From Nageia nagi (taxonomy: Eukaryota; Pinophyta), in NCBI GenBank assembly GCA_050084985.1, contig JBITNC010000002.1, positions 33,542,001 to 33,606,000 of the forward strand: a stretch of DNA of 64,000 nucleotides. The letters run 5' to 3'. Shown here one piece after another: positions 1 to 11,119 of this stretch (positions are counted from its first letter, which is position 1; every line of letters begins with the position of its first letter). The notes under the pieces were generated by a model. That model ran no database searches and was not told where the DNA came from. It saw only the letters and a list, made by a program, of their open reading frames with translations. A program made the translations under genes and the position numbers.

Positions 1-2611
1 ATGTAATTAAAAAAAAAAACTATACAAAATGTGTGGCAAGCCATGCGTCCAGTCTCTGTTAGGAGATGCCCCTGTGGAATTCCCCCTTTTACTATTTAGG
101 CAGTTTTGTGTTACATTTATTAGATATTCAAATTTTTAGATTTCAAATAAATAATGTATTTCTGAACTAATGCTATGAATGTACAAGAGCGATATCTACG
201 AAGAGACGTTCATTCTCCTTCGATTCTCACAAGTAGAGATGCATACTTTATCATGCCTCCAGTTATAGAGCCTTGTACAGGATCATGCCATACTTTATAC
301 AAGTCTTGAATAAGCTCTTGATGATGAGCCTGAGCACAAACTAAGCCTACATATTTGGTGACTTCATGCCAATCTTGGTGACTCTAGGCTCCACTGGACA
401 GTCGTTGATGCTCCCCCCTCTGATCGTCCTTGTGATGGTTCCCTAGGATCCAATATTCCCACCTGGGTTTACGTTGCCAATCGATGATACATTTGGAAAT
501 GGGTAGCCTTTCTAATGCATATACAGTCGTATGGATGTATCGAACATGCTGATGAGAGCCCTGCCCTACCTACTAGCTGATGGGGTTGAGATACATGATA
601 CGTCAAGCAAGTAGCATGACCCAGTTCTACGTTTGAAGTGCTTGTCTAGTAGTGACCTCTCCTCCATTCAACGAGTGCCTCCCACTTCATTCGAAGCATC
701 TCTCCAACCTTTTGACCCTCACTCTGCCCAGCTCCCTCTATGGTGGACCTTACGATCAGCTCCATCGCTCTCCAAGGCCATGGTCTTTTGTTGCACGCAT
801 TTTTCATGACCATTCAATCCAAAACACTATTATCCCTCATTAACTGCCCATCCACTTGCTTCCTGCACTAAAACAACACCCAAATATTCTTAATTCGGGC
901 CTTTAGGATTCCCGTATGAATAGGGTTCAGGCGAAGGAAACAAACTCTCTCTAAGCTTTAATTTTTTTTTGGTAAGGAGCATTTAATTTTTTTTTTACCA
1001 ACTAAGGAGGGGTTTGATTTTTTATGTCCTTGTTTAATCACTCCACCTAAGTCTTAAGGACCTAACCAAACCCCTTGAGCATTAATTTTTGTTGACTACT
1101 TTTCACCTTCCTTAAATACACATGCAAGCAACGTATCCTCCTTCTTGGTAAGGGAAGGGTAGCCATCCTTTTTTACCTAAATCATTTATTTTGTTTGACT
1201 TGGAGTAATTTTTTGTTTACTTGGAATGCTTTGGTAAAAGTAGCATTAAATATGCATGCAGTAGGGGTATGGGTCTCCTCTTTCTCCATTTAACTCTTGG
1301 AGACTTGGAAAGTAGTGAATATTTTTGCTTATTTCTACAATAATGTCAAAAATACTATTTTTTAAGTTAAACTTTGCTCACCTTTTTAAAAAGATGCTTA
1401 GAATATTTTTAATATTATACTCAAAATTGCATTTTAAGGTGCACATGCAATTTTTAGAATGCCAATCTCTTAGCATTTTTTTTCTCTAAGTATTGTAATT
1501 TACTTAGGCAAAACATTTTTTAGTAAAAATTTGCTAAGGTAATCTAAGTATGCTATTTTTTTAAGTAAACAAGGGAAATTTACTTAAAATGCATACTTAA
1601 AAGACATTTTTAGCATACAAGTTTTTAGGGATAAAACTTTAAGTGAAAAGGGGGGAATTTGTATAATTTTTACTTAAAACTTTATCTAGATCTTGCATGC
1701 TAAATTTGAAATGCATGCCTCTTAATCTTGTTTGACGAATAAAGCATGCTTAGTACTTAAAATTTTAAGTTAAATAATGCATGATGCATGTTTATTACTT
1801 AATTTTTAAGTCATGGAATAATACATGTTTAAGTTATGGATTAATGCTAAGTAGGACTTAGCCTTTTTTTAAATTCATTAAAGTGATTGAATGAATTTAT
1901 GAAATTGAGCAAAGTGTGCAAAATGTAAAATGTCCTTTAGGGGTTAGTACAAAACCCATTAGATTTTTAAGGTTTTACAAGTTCGTGTGGATGATGTATT
2001 TTTACTTTACTTTATATTTTTGCACAATTACTTTATACTTGCAAAATGCAAAATATTGAAAGTAACCCCTAAAATGAACACATCCGTACGTACTTTTCCA
2101 CAACATGACTTGTTTGGGGAGCCACGAGGTGAGGACATGGTATACTGGAGCCTTTTTAGTCTGAAGAACCAAGTGGTGGTAAATCCATCTTAATTGCCCC
2201 TAAGACCTTTGTTGGATTGGACATAACTCTATTAGGTGGACAGGCATGTGTGTAGTGATACCACATGTTCGCACGTCCATTCAGGGATTATCCTGATAAC
2301 CTAGGAGGAAAATTGAAAACCTTAAATAAGATAATTAAAATGGCCAGTCCAAGATACATTAGATCCTTGGAAAATAGTTGGTACTTCTCCTTGAGAGAGT
2401 ATATTACTGACCAAGGTGAACTAGTTGAGGACTGGTAGTACTTGGGCTCCACTTTACGGGCATCCAGGTGAAGGCCTAATTCTATACAAGAAAACAACCT
2501 CAACTTTATCCTTCTACGGATCTTGGTTTATAAGTTTGCACATGTGGGACATATTTACTTATCATGTTTGATTTGTATAGATGGTAAATTGTAGAAATTT
2601 ATTCATTCTTC
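1..2611 (+). other. untranslated leader of Copia element 1
   Basis: No convincing coding sequence. Bases about 1100-2520 match, in inverted orientation, the leader of element 2 at about 46800-47900. A clear block is 2195-2300, with the shared string ATAACTCTATTAGGTGGA and the following GTGTGTAGTGATACCACATG, mirrored at 46915-47010. The 1300-1850 part is rich in short AAGTA/ACTTAA and GCATGCAT words that recur in inverted form at 47340-47880. The short ORFs at 652-843 and 1987-2193 have no recognisable domain and are treated as chance. The first ~900 bases align poorly with element 2. Confidence 0.7.
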
Positions 2612-3604
2612 TTGCTTATTTACTTTTATGTAGCAATGGTTGAAACCTTCATACCCAAGCATATACTCGACGGTTCCAACTTCAGCATATGGGAACCTCG
2701 TATGAAAGCTGAGTTACAAGCAAGAAAGCTATGGCAGATAGTTAATGAAGACTTGGTCGCTCCTACAGATGAGAAGGCTCTTGAAATCTACAACTCAAAG
2801 AATGAGTTAGCAACTTCAATGATTTATCATGCAGTTTCAGATGACATCCTTCTCATGATCTCTTCTTCAACATTAGCAAAGGAAGCTTGGGATAGGTTGA
2901 AGAAAATTTACCTTGGGTCAAAATTTTCAAGGAGGTTCACCATTTTACAAAAGTTGTTGCAATATCATCAAGGTGAAGATGAAAGTGTTTCTATTTACTT
3001 GAACAAAATCATTGACCTCAGGACACAACTGATTGGCTGTGGATGCAACTGGATCAATGATAAGTTCATGGTCTTCATCATTCTTCAAAGCCTTTCTACA
3101 AAGTTTAGTAACTTTGTCACGGTTATGGAAATAAGGCTCGATGATGAAGAAGATGTCATCTCACTTTATAACCTTTCTAGACTCCTTTTGAAGCATAAGG
3201 AAACTTTGAATAAGAAAATGTTGAACTTTTATCCAAAGGACAATAGCATTGCTCTAGGAGCAACCAAAACTCCTTTCAAAAAGAAGTTCAAACATTATAA
3301 ATTCAAAGATAATAAATCCTCATCTACCTTTAGGAAGTATGAGAAAAAGGGCAACAATAATGGCAACTTCATGCAAAGGAATGACAAAGCTGGATCAAGC
3401 AATCCAACACCTCAAGAAAAGTTTGATGGAAATTGTAACTTTTGTGGCATCTTTGGGCACAAAGAGTATGATTGTCGTAAACAAAAATTTGCTCAAAAAG
3501 GTAAGGAAAATGCAAATGTGAGAAATTTCAATAATAAAAAGAAGAACAAGCATGCTGCTACTGTTGCCTACTACTCAATGACTCAAACTATTTCAAATGA
3601 TTAG
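2612..3604 (+). pseudogene. Copia gag (UBN2-type) with CCHC zinc knuckle, element 1
   Basis: Gag capsid-nucleocapsid part of the Copia polyprotein. The likely start is the Met at 2636 (MVETFIPKHILDGSNFSIW), since conserved Copia gags begin with this 'L-D-G-x-N-[FY]-x-x-W' block; the Met at 2612 only adds eight residues. The middle matches the UBN2/retrotran_gag_2 fold (KEAWDRLKKIYLG, then a hydrophobic helix run). Near the C terminus a CX2CX4HX4C knuckle is intact (CNFCGIFGHKEYDC, about 3436-3477). The frame stops at TAG 3602-3604 immediately before the protease motif IVDSGCTNHM; family members usually read Trp there, so TGG to TAG is the likely change. The gag itself is intact over about 323 residues. 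Confidence 0.85.
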
Positions 3605-4663
3605 ATTGTTGATTCAGGATGCACTAATCACATGTGTTAAGAAAGGACTTGCCACCTTGATGAAAGGATCAGTAAAGGATGACCTTTACATTGTGGATCA
3701 AGTACCTTCAAAGATTTGTCTTGCTGCAAATGTTTGTTCAAAAGGTAATCTTTGGCATCAACGATTAGGGCACCTTAACCACAAGAGTATTCAAGATATG
3801 AAAAATCAAGAACTTGTGGAAGGTTTACCTAATATTTCACCCATAATTGGTCTATGTGAAAGGTGCATTCTAGGAAAGATGAATAGGCAAAAGTTTGAAA
3901 AAGATAAGGCAACTGGGCTACTCATCCTCTTCAGCTTGTGCATTCAGATTTGATGGGTCCATTTCAGACTAAGTCTCTAGGGGGAGCTTCTTATGTTCTG
4001 ACCTTCATTGATGACTTCAGTAGGATGATATTTGGTTATCTACTTGAGCACAAGGATCAACCTTTTGACAGGTTTAAAGACTTCAAGGCTCTTGTTGAAA
4101 ATCAAACTGATTTTAAGATCAAGATGCTGAGATCTGATAATAGGGGTGAGTATAATAGTAATGAGTTTAACGACTATTATGTTAAACATGAGATCAAGTG
4201 GCAATTCACAATCCCTTACACCCCTCAGCAAAATAGAGTTGTTGAAAGGAAGAATTGAACCATTATCGATATGGCAAGGTGCATGTTGTGTAACCTTCCT
4301 AGTTTCTTATGGGGTGAAGCCATTCACACTGCTATTCACATCCTAAATAGGTGTCCTACTAAAGCAGTTGAAGGTAAAACTCTGTATGAAGCATGGACAA
4401 CAAAGAAACCCAACATCTCACACTTTAGGGTCTTCGGTTGTGATGCATTTACCTTCATTACCTTAGAGAAAAGAAAGAAATTGGATAAAAGATAAAAAAA
4501 TGCATTTTTATGGGGTATGATAATCAGCATAGAGGTTACCGGCTCTACTCCTCATCCCATAAAATAGTCTTTATTTCTAGGGATGTCAAGTTCAATGAAC
4601 TTCCTGAGGATACGACTTCTCATGCTGAGGTGTCTGCTTCAGATACTTCTTCGCCTGCACCTA
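3605..4663 (+). pseudogene. Copia protease remnant, GAG-pre-integrase and integrase, element 1
   Basis: After the TAG the frame continues with the aspartic protease start IVDSGCTNHMC, then jumps directly to KKGLATL. Compared with element 2 roughly 230 bp of the protease core is deleted here (junction near 3640). The GAG-pre-integrase block with HQRLGHLN follows at 3750-3785. The integrase catalytic triad is visible: Asp in HSDLMGP (about 3944), Asp in LRSDNRGEY (about 4135) and Glu in NRVVERKN (about 4250). A TGA stop lies at 4256-4258 right after it, where relatives usually have Arg. The C-terminal integrase part (NRCPTKAVEGKTLYEAW, FRVFGCDAF) continues in a shifted frame to about 4495. Clearly dead. 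Confidence 0.85.
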
Positions 4664-4668
4664 ACTAG

Positions 4669-6327
4669 TTGGATGATCATGTAGGGAAGTCACCACAAGA
4701 GCAAAATTCTCCAGCTCAAAGAATTACAAGAAGTATGACCTTGAATAAATCTTTATTTGCCAAAATTGATAATACGAATGAGCCATCAACCTTCAAAGAA
4801 GCTTCCAAGCAAGAGTGTTGGATGGAAGCTATGAAAGTTGAGTATGAGGTTCTCATGAAAAATGAAACTTGGGATTTGGTTCCTTATCCCAATGAGAAAA
4901 ATGTGATTGGAAATAAATGGATATACAAGGTCAAGTATAATTCTTATGGAGAAATTGAAAAATACAAAGCAAGGTTAGTGGCCAAAGGATTCGCTCAGAA
5001 ATATGGTATTGATTATGAGGAAACCTTTGCTCCTGTGGCCAAGATGCCTACTGTCAGGATAATCCTTGCTCTTTCTGTAGCTCAAGGATGGAAAGTTTTC
5101 CAACTTGATGTCAAGAGTGCATTTCTCAATGGTGACTTGGATGTAGAAATCTACATGAATCAACCAAAAGGATCTATTCTAGAAGGTAAAGGGTCTTTTG
5201 TGTGCAAGCTAAAGAAGTCTTTGTATGGACTTAAGCAAGCACCTAGAGCATGGTACAAGAAAATTTTAGGATTCTTTGCAGATATTGGTTTTTCCAAGTG
5301 CTTCTCTGACTCAGATCTCTATGTACTCAATCAAGGAAAAGACGTGGTCTTAATTCTCCTTTATGTGGATGATCTTCTCATAACTAGCAATCATATTGAA
5401 ATCATCCAAGAGTGCATATCCAAACTAAAGGCAACATTTGAAATGACTAATCTAGGTCTATTGCATTACTATCTTGGGATGCAAGTATACCAACACAAAG
5501 ATTGTATTTATCTTAATCAATCTAAGTATATATCAGACATCTTGCAAAAGTTTGGAATGGAGGAGTGTAGATATGCTGTAATACCTATTTCTCCTGGAAT
5601 TGTTGTATCTTTGAGCTTAGATTCTTAGTTGGCTGATGCTACAGCTTATAGGTAATTGATCGATAGTCTTCTGTATCTAACTATCTCTCGGCCTGATATT
5701 ACCTTTGCAATGAATCTGATGGCATGATTCATGCACAAACCATATGTTGAACACCTCAATGTTGTTAAGCAAATCTTGAGGTATGTGGCAAGGACAAAGG
5801 ATCTTGCTCTTAAGTATTCCAAAGTGCCCTCGATTGTTCTCTTTGGGTTCTCAAATTCTGATTATGGGGGAGATAGAGATGACAAAAAATCAACCTCTAC
5901 ATATGTGTTCAGCATTGGTTTCGGTGCTATCTCTTGGGCTTCCAAGAAGCAACCTACTATGACTCTTTCTACCATCGAAGTTGAATATCGAGCCATGTCT
6001 ATTATTGCCCAAGAAGCTATTTGGCTGAGGCATCTTCTGAATGAAATTGGGTATAAGCAAAATAGACCATCTCTTATTTCTTCAGACAATCAATCGGCTA
6101 TCTCTTTGGCTAAAAATCCTGTGTTCCATCAGAGAACCAAACATGTGGAAATCCAAGCCCATTTTATCAGGAAGAAGGTTCTAGATGACATCATACACTT
6201 GGAGTATTGTCCATCTACTAAAAAATCTGCTGATTTATTCACCAAGCCCCTTCCTGAAGCTCAGTTCAGCAAGCTTAGGGATTCTCTCGGGTTGGTGAAG
6301 TTGCCCTCAAGGGGGAGTGAAGTTTGA
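4669..6327 (+). pseudogene. Copia reverse transcriptase and RNase H, element 1
   Basis: The RT_Ty1-type polymerase runs 4669-5628. It has the Copia block WKVFQLDVKSAFLNGDL (first catalytic Asp), KLKKSLYGLKQAPRAWYKK and the active-site YVDD at about 5362. Stops at 5626-5628 (TAG) and 5653-5655 (TAA) fall in the conserved block S-[Q]-LADATAYR-[Q]-LI, so both look like Gln codons changed to stop; TGA at about 5726 looks like a changed Arg. RNase H resumes at 5731 with the block SWASKKQPTMTLSTIEVEYRA, then SSDNQSAISLAKNP and HIELEYCPS-like sequence, ending in DLFTKPLP. The frame ends at 6327 by the purine run AAGGGGGAG, usual for the pol 3' end in this lineage. Confidence 0.9.
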
Positions 6328-6394
6328 AATTTTGTTAGTGATGACAACTTCACCTCTAAGAGGCTCTTTTATTGTTGTTATATAGTGTGTGTTG

Positions 6395-6868
6395 ATTATG
6401 ATATACCTCCATGGTAAGTTTGCTCTGCATGACAAACTTGTTGTACATTTTTATACCTCCATGGTAAGTTTACTCTGTGTGACAAACTTATTGTACATTT
6501 TATACCTCCGTGGTAAGTTTGCTCTGTATGACAAACTTGTTGTACATTTTTATACCTCCATGGTAAGTTTGCTCTGCGTGACAAACTTGTTGTACATTTT
6601 ATACCTTTGTGGTAAGTTCGATCTGCGTGACAAACTTATTGTACATTTTTATACCTCCATGGTAAGTTTGCTCTGCGTGACAAACTTGTTGTACATTTTA
6701 TACCTCCGTGGTAAGTTTGCTCTGCGTGAGAAACTTGTATAATTTTTTGAGCATATAATTAATATACCTCTATGGTAAGTTTACTCTGCATGAGGAACTT
6801 GTTGTACATTTTATACCTCTGTGGTAAGTTTGCTCTGCATGAGAAACTTATTGTACAATTTTTATGCT
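6395..6868 (+). repeat. 49/50-bp minisatellite between pol and 3' LTR of element 1
   Basis: About nine tandem units. Each starts TATACCTCCATGGTAAGTTT and continues with CTCTGCRTGACAAACTT and GTTGTACATTT. Successive units alternate between four and five T residues at the junction, so the real period is a 99-bp dimer (49+50). This keeps a repetitive frame open by chance (6389-6742), which is not a gene. Units 7-9 are more diverged and separated by a short AT spacer near 6750. A single vestigial unit of this sequence is present in element 2 near 42865-42900. Confidence 0.9.
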
Positions 6869-7341
6869 TTATTAATAATCAACACATGTCTATATACAAC
6901 AGGTGACTATGAGTGATGGCTTGGCATCTCCGTGATGACTTATAGTGCACTATTGATTAGTTATTTATAAGATGGCATTATTTGATTCTCTTATTTGAAT
7001 ATATGATGCATCTAACTGATTTTGTTCATGAGTTGCTTGTAGCATGCAGGATCTTCTTCAGAAATGCAGGTTACTCACCTTGTGTAAGCAAGCTCATGGA
7101 GACTCACATGTCAGCTTAAAGTTGATCGACTACTATGTACAGTGAAACCAGTTGTGGTTAATGATTGTATTGTAAACCATTTTGTCAAATGGTAATGTAG
7201 TGAGTCTCATACTAGTTCTCAAAAAGATTCTCAAATATATAAATGTTCTCATCTCCACTTGTATCTCTATGGAGGAGAACTCTCTCTTACTCTCTCTCTT
7301 CTCTCTTCTACGCTCTATCCCAATATTGCATTAAGGGAGAG
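6869..7341 (+). other. 3' untranslated part and polypurine tract of element 1
   Basis: Noncoding sequence between the minisatellite and the LTR. The segment near 6900 (GTGACTATGAGTGATGG) is matched at about 63190 in the truncated Copia copy. The end (CAATATTGCATTAAGGGAGAG, just before 7342) is matched, inverted, at 41971-41990 in element 2. A CT-rich run at 7270-7312 precedes the polypurine tract. Confidence 0.7.
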
Positions 7342-7829
7342 TGTTAGAATTTGTAATGAAATATTATGAATATCTAAACTCCTTGTAAATTCAATTAATC
7401 ACTTAAAGGATATGTAAATACCTTAAGGGATTAATTGAATTCTTTATTATGTAAAATTTGACCTTACCAAGTGGTTAGTTGGTAGGTTAAAGTTAGGTAA
7501 TATATTTATTGTAACCCTAACCTTACCCTTGGGTTAAAGGGAGGTTAGGGAGGTGCTCTCATGCTATAAATAGAGGGCCTCTCCTTTTGTAACATAACTA
7601 AGTTTTTGGAGTAAGATTACTCTACTAGTTTGTGTAGGAGAGAAAGAGAATTGTAGTAAGAGGTGCATAGATTGAGAATTAAGAACTAGTTGTGGATGTA
7701 CTCCCAAGGAGGGAGGAACCACATTATATTTGTGTTATCTTGTGTGAATGGTGTTATTAGTTTTAGATGATGTATGATTGACTTTCCTAGTCTTGGACCT
7801 TAAGGATTAGAGTAGGTCTAATTCCTTCA
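7342..7829 (+). repeat. 3' LTR of Copia element 1 (LTR subfamily A)
   Basis: 488 bp starting TGTTAGAATTTG and ending CTAATTCCTTCA, so it has the TG...CA ends of an LTR, preceded by a polypurine tract. A TATA box (CTATAAATA, 7564-7572) marks the probable U3 promoter. A nearly identical copy occurs in inverted orientation at 8350-8838. The R/U5 block around GTGGATGTACTCC is shared with LTR subfamily B elsewhere in the window; U3 differs. Confidence 0.88.
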
Positions 7830-8331
7830 AAACCAACAATGATTAAACCAATACTAATTTTAATATTGTATTTCTCCTTTTAAAAATGTTTATATATATA
7901 AATATATATAAATTTGCAAATAAAATAAATAAAAAAATGAAATTTCTCCCTCTCACAAAAGAAATTACCCATTTTTATTAACAAAAAAGGTTAAAAAAAA
8001 TTATCTTCTCCATAAGATAGAAAAAATAATTCTTCAACTTAATTTTTGTATACTATCCTCTTAAATAATGAGCAAATAAGCAATTTGAAAAAAAAAAAAA
8101 AAACTATTCACAAAAGAGGTTAGTATCAAAAATTGTTAATCATATTTAGCTCAACAATAGTCCACATATAGCACACAATATGTTAGTAGTAAAATACAAT
8201 TATTCAATAATTAACCAAGAAGGTAAAAAATGTATACCTTCTATTATGTTTTACCTCAACAATGTAAGAAGATGAGAAATGGAGACCTCCAAATTGAAGA
8301 AGTTTCAAAGAATGTTGAAGGATCTTCCACA
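7830..8331 (-). other. leader fragment of an inverted Copia copy
   Basis: Read on the - strand from the primer-binding site, this AT-rich stretch matches the beginning of the element 2 leader (49405 downward): both contain a block like TTGGAGGTCT then CATC and GTTGAGGTAAAAC, and later AAGAGGATAGTATA. It is therefore about 500 bp of 5' leader, cut off at the left by the element 1 LTR. No coding sequence. Confidence 0.7.
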
Positions 8332-8347
8332 CCAAGCTCTGATACCA
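8332..8347 (-). promoter_or_regulatory. primer-binding site (initiator tRNA-Met type)
   Basis: On the - strand TGGTATCAGAGCTTGG begins two bases after the LTR end at 8350. TGGTATCAGAGC is the usual plant Copia primer-binding site, complementary to the 3' end of initiator tRNA-Met. It shows that 8350-8838 is a 5' LTR on the - strand. Confidence 0.85.
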
Positions 8348-8349
8348 AT

Positions 8350-8838
8350 TGATGGAATTAGTTCTACACTAATCTTCAAGGTCCAAGACTATAGGAAACT
8401 TAATCATTCAACATCTACAAGCTAATAACACCATTCACACAAGATAACACCAATATAATTGGTTCCTCCCTCCTTGGGAGTACATCCACAACTAGATCTC
8501 AATTCTCAAACTATGCACCCTCTTACTACAATTCCCTTCTCTCCTACACAAACTAGTAGAGTAATCTTACTCAAAATGTAAGTGATATTACAAGAGGAGA
8601 GGCCCTCTATTTATAGCATAAGAGCACCTCCCTAACCTCCCTTTAACCCAAGGGTAAGGTTAGGGTTACAATAAATATATTACCTAACTTTAACCTACCA
8701 ACTAACCACTTGGTAAGGTCAAAGTTTACATAATAAAGAATTCAATTAATCCCTTAAGGTATCTAAATATCCTTTAAGTGATTAATTGAATTTACAAGGA
8801 GTTTAGATATTCACAATATTTCATTACAAATTCTAACA
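8350..8838 (-). repeat. 5' LTR, subfamily A, inverted relative to element 1
   Basis: 489 bp; on the - strand it starts TGTTAGAATTTG and ends CTAATTCCATCA, followed directly by the primer-binding site. By eye it is around 95% identical to 7342-7829. Together the two form a perfect-looking inverted repeat with an approximately 520-bp spacer. Confidence 0.88.
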
Positions 8839-10121
8839 CCCTTGCCTATAAAAGGAATCATATTCATTATGAGATATGCTGATTATGATTATCAAACCCC
8901 TTTTTTGAAGTGAGTGGAAGCTTTATCTTTACCACTAGTAGAGCAACCTGCATTTGAGGTATTAAGGTGAGAGGAGGTTAACCTCAACTTATTCAAGCCA
9001 TATGGAGAGGAATGCTATTAGTTCGAGGAGACCTAGTATATGCCTCACTACTTCTAAGATTGATGAGGCCTTAGAGCCATCCAACATAACCCTACCAGAG
9101 GTAGTCTTGGTACAAGCTCCTTAGGTTGATAAAAATATTGTAATTGCGCTTTCACTATTCCTTTATCAATACAATTACATTCTATTATCGAAATCTTGCT
9201 ATTTATCCTATTATCCTTGGACATTGAGTTTATGGAGTAATTTTGCATTGCTGGAATCTCTATTTTGCTCTCCAAGTGTGATGTTGGATCTAGAGTGATA
9301 TTTGCATTATTAATTCCCTATTTTTGCTCCTTGATCAAGTCATTGGAATTTTGGAGGTAATTGCTTACTTTAATTTTGTAATTGCTCATCATAGCTAGAT
9401 GTTGGGTTTGAAGGTATTTTTTGCAAGTTTGATTTCATATTTTTCATTCCTAGCAAGTCATTGGATATTTTATGCATGTTTAAGCTTTTCTTGAGAAATT
9501 TTATAGTAAGATGCCAAATGTTCCTCTCCTAAGGAATGTTTGAGTAGTGAGACCTAAAATGACTCATCATAGTGATATCAAAGCCTTGATTCTACCATCC
9601 TACTAGAATCAATGGAATCATTCATAGAAGGTTTTGAGTTGGAATTAAAGATTTGGGATACCCACATCACAATGGTATCACACATGAAAAATTTGCTAAG
9701 TAAAGTTGGAGATCTTACCTTTGTTGCTAAGTAAGATTACTGAGGGAGTTGGAAAGTTTCTACTAAAGGAGATTACTGAAGGAGTTGGAGAGGCTGAAGG
9801 AGATTCATTGTAATATTTTTGCTAGATCATAGTGCTCATAGTTGAAGTTGCTTAGAAATCTCACTAAAGAGAGTAAGTTTAGATCAAAGGAGTTGACATA
9901 ATACCACAATGATCATTTCAAAGGAGTTTTTGATGTATATGGACATTTAGATTGAGATGTTGGAGGTATAAGAGTTGAATCTCATCCTTTTGGAAATTCG
10001 TTGGGCATATTCTGATCCTAAGTTTGAATTTCAAGGCATTGAGGAGGTTTGTTCAGCTTGAAAAGGTATACTTTCAAACATTTTATATTTTCTATTTCAA
10101 GTTTGAAGTTAGTTCTTGATT
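8839..10121. other. no gene; possible old LTR and primer-binding site near 9572
   Basis: No coding sequence recognised. TATA-like CTATAAAAGG lies at 8845-8855, and GTGATATCAAAGCCTTG at about 9570-9587 resembles a degenerate initiator-tRNA-Met primer-binding site (TGGTATCAAAGC). This could be the remains of an LTR and the start of an internal region, but no matching second LTR was found. The - strand ORF at 9054-9275 has no recognisable domain. Confidence 0.35.
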
Positions 10122-10330
10122 CACTACTAGGAAAGGGTCTATTTGTGTCCTTTTTTACATCTTCAAACATGAAAATTAAAAATTGATGTTAATTTGCATC
10201 CTACTACATCCAATATGCATCATTTTATTTTTTTTCCATTTTCATTTTCTTCTGATGCAAAAAAGGATGCAAAATCTGACATAAACTTAGATGCAAAAGG
10301 ATGCAAATTTAGATGTAAATTTTAACTCAA
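10122..10330 (+). mobile_element. CACTA-type transposon terminus
   Basis: Begins CACTACTAGGAAAGGGTC, a typical CACTA (En/Spm) end, and is followed by a cluster of subterminal words in both orientations (TTTGCATC at about 10190 and 10220; GATGCAAA several times at 10255-10310). Such subterminal repeats are where the transposase binds in this superfamily. The partner end is uncertain: a CACTA-like end in the correct opposite orientation is at 12949 but its terminal sequence differs and no 3-bp target-site duplication matches. Confidence 0.45.
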
Positions 10331-10688
10331 AATTTAAAAGCAAAATCAACTTCCAAGATTATCTAAGGCATTCAAATGCAATTTTTAAAACCATTTTGCA
10401 TAAAAAAAAATTAAACAAGTAAGAGATTTTTTTTAAGTCATTTTTACTATAAAATTCGACTACCTTAGACATTCATCTTTCTAAAATGTGATGGAAATGG
10501 ATGTAAAATATGAAAAACCACACATTAAGGCATGAGAATTATTTTACAAGATGCATGATGTAAGTATGATTTTATGAACTATGTACATGACTATAAGAAG
10601 GATTCCCTTAAATTCTTTCATTTGATGAAGTTACACTTGGGAACCAACCCTAATTGCATGATCAACTCTTAAAATATTATTTCTTAGG

Positions 10689-10845
10689 ATGAATCATTAT
10701 ATATAAATTATTGAACTTCTTGGTTATGTAGGCTATCTTGATGAAGCTTTGAACTTTATTGCCAAAATGCCCATAAAACCTAAATTAGATGTTTGGATAT
10801 GATTTTCTTGGTGCTTGTAAATCACATAAGACTATCAAATTATAA
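10689..10845 (+). pseudogene. PPR protein fragment (C-terminal E-type motif), decayed
   Basis: In one frame this reads MNHYI-stop-IIELLGYVGYLDEALNF followed by IAKMPIKPKLDVW. This is the end of the last PPR repeat and start of the E motif of plant PLS-class PPR proteins, which act in organelle RNA editing. Three in-frame stops and the lack of flanking repeats show it is a relic. Two further PPR scraps follow at 11002 and 12250, out of the normal order, so the locus is rearranged or consists of more than one copy. Confidence 0.65.
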
Positions 10846-11001
10846 GAATTTATAAAAAAAAATTATAACTATTATGAAATGTATACCTCAATTACTTAAG
10901 ATTAATATATTTTTAAGTTTGGGAACATATATATATATATATATAACGACCCATATACTCTTTGATAAAATGCAACTAAGAGAAACCATCTCATGGAAGT
11001 T

Positions 11002-11119
11002 AAAAATCTCTTTAGGGAAATGCAACACAAAGATACATTACCATGGAATGCAATGATTACAAGCTATGCACAAAATGGGATTCTTAATGAAATTCAAAAT
11101 CTTATCTATGAGATCATGT
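11002..11119 (+). pseudogene. PPR repeat fragment, decayed
   Basis: Reads NLFREMQHKDTLPWNAMITS then YAQNGILNE in one frame ending at TAG. This is the classical boundary between two PLS-class PPR repeats (F-x-x-M-x-x-[KR]-D-x-x-x-W-N-x-M-I-x-x-Y-A-x-N-G). In a real protein it would lie upstream of the E motif, but here it lies downstream of the fragment at 10689, so the two are not one collinear gene. Confidence 0.65.

Larger units (their letters stand above)
1..7829 (+). mobile_element. Copia LTR retrotransposon, element 1 (5' LTR outside window)
   Basis: Near-complete Ty1/Copia element on the + strand. The order gag, protease remnant, integrase, reverse transcriptase, RNase H is the Copia order. 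The 3' LTR at 7342-7829 follows a polypurine tract (AAGGGAGAG, 7333-7341). In the related element 2 on the - strand the leader between primer-binding site and gag is about 2.9 kb. The same leader here would place the 5' LTR just upstream of base 1, which explains why no LTR is seen at the left. Reading frames are broken by several stops and one deletion in the protease, so this copy is not autonomous. A 49/50-bp tandem array lies between pol and the 3' LTR. Confidence 0.85.

Noticed and set aside
6308-6320. Purine run after pol as the polypurine tract of element 1
   Set aside because: The LTR begins only at 7342, next to another purine run shared with element 2, so the first run is not the priming site adjoining the LTR.
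6389-6742. 117-codon ORF with repeated amino-acid blocks
   Set aside because: It is a by-product of the 99-bp period of the minisatellite; the reverse strand is open too.
6395-6868. CRISPR-like array
   Set aside because: The units are contiguous with no unique spacers, and the setting is a plant retrotransposon.
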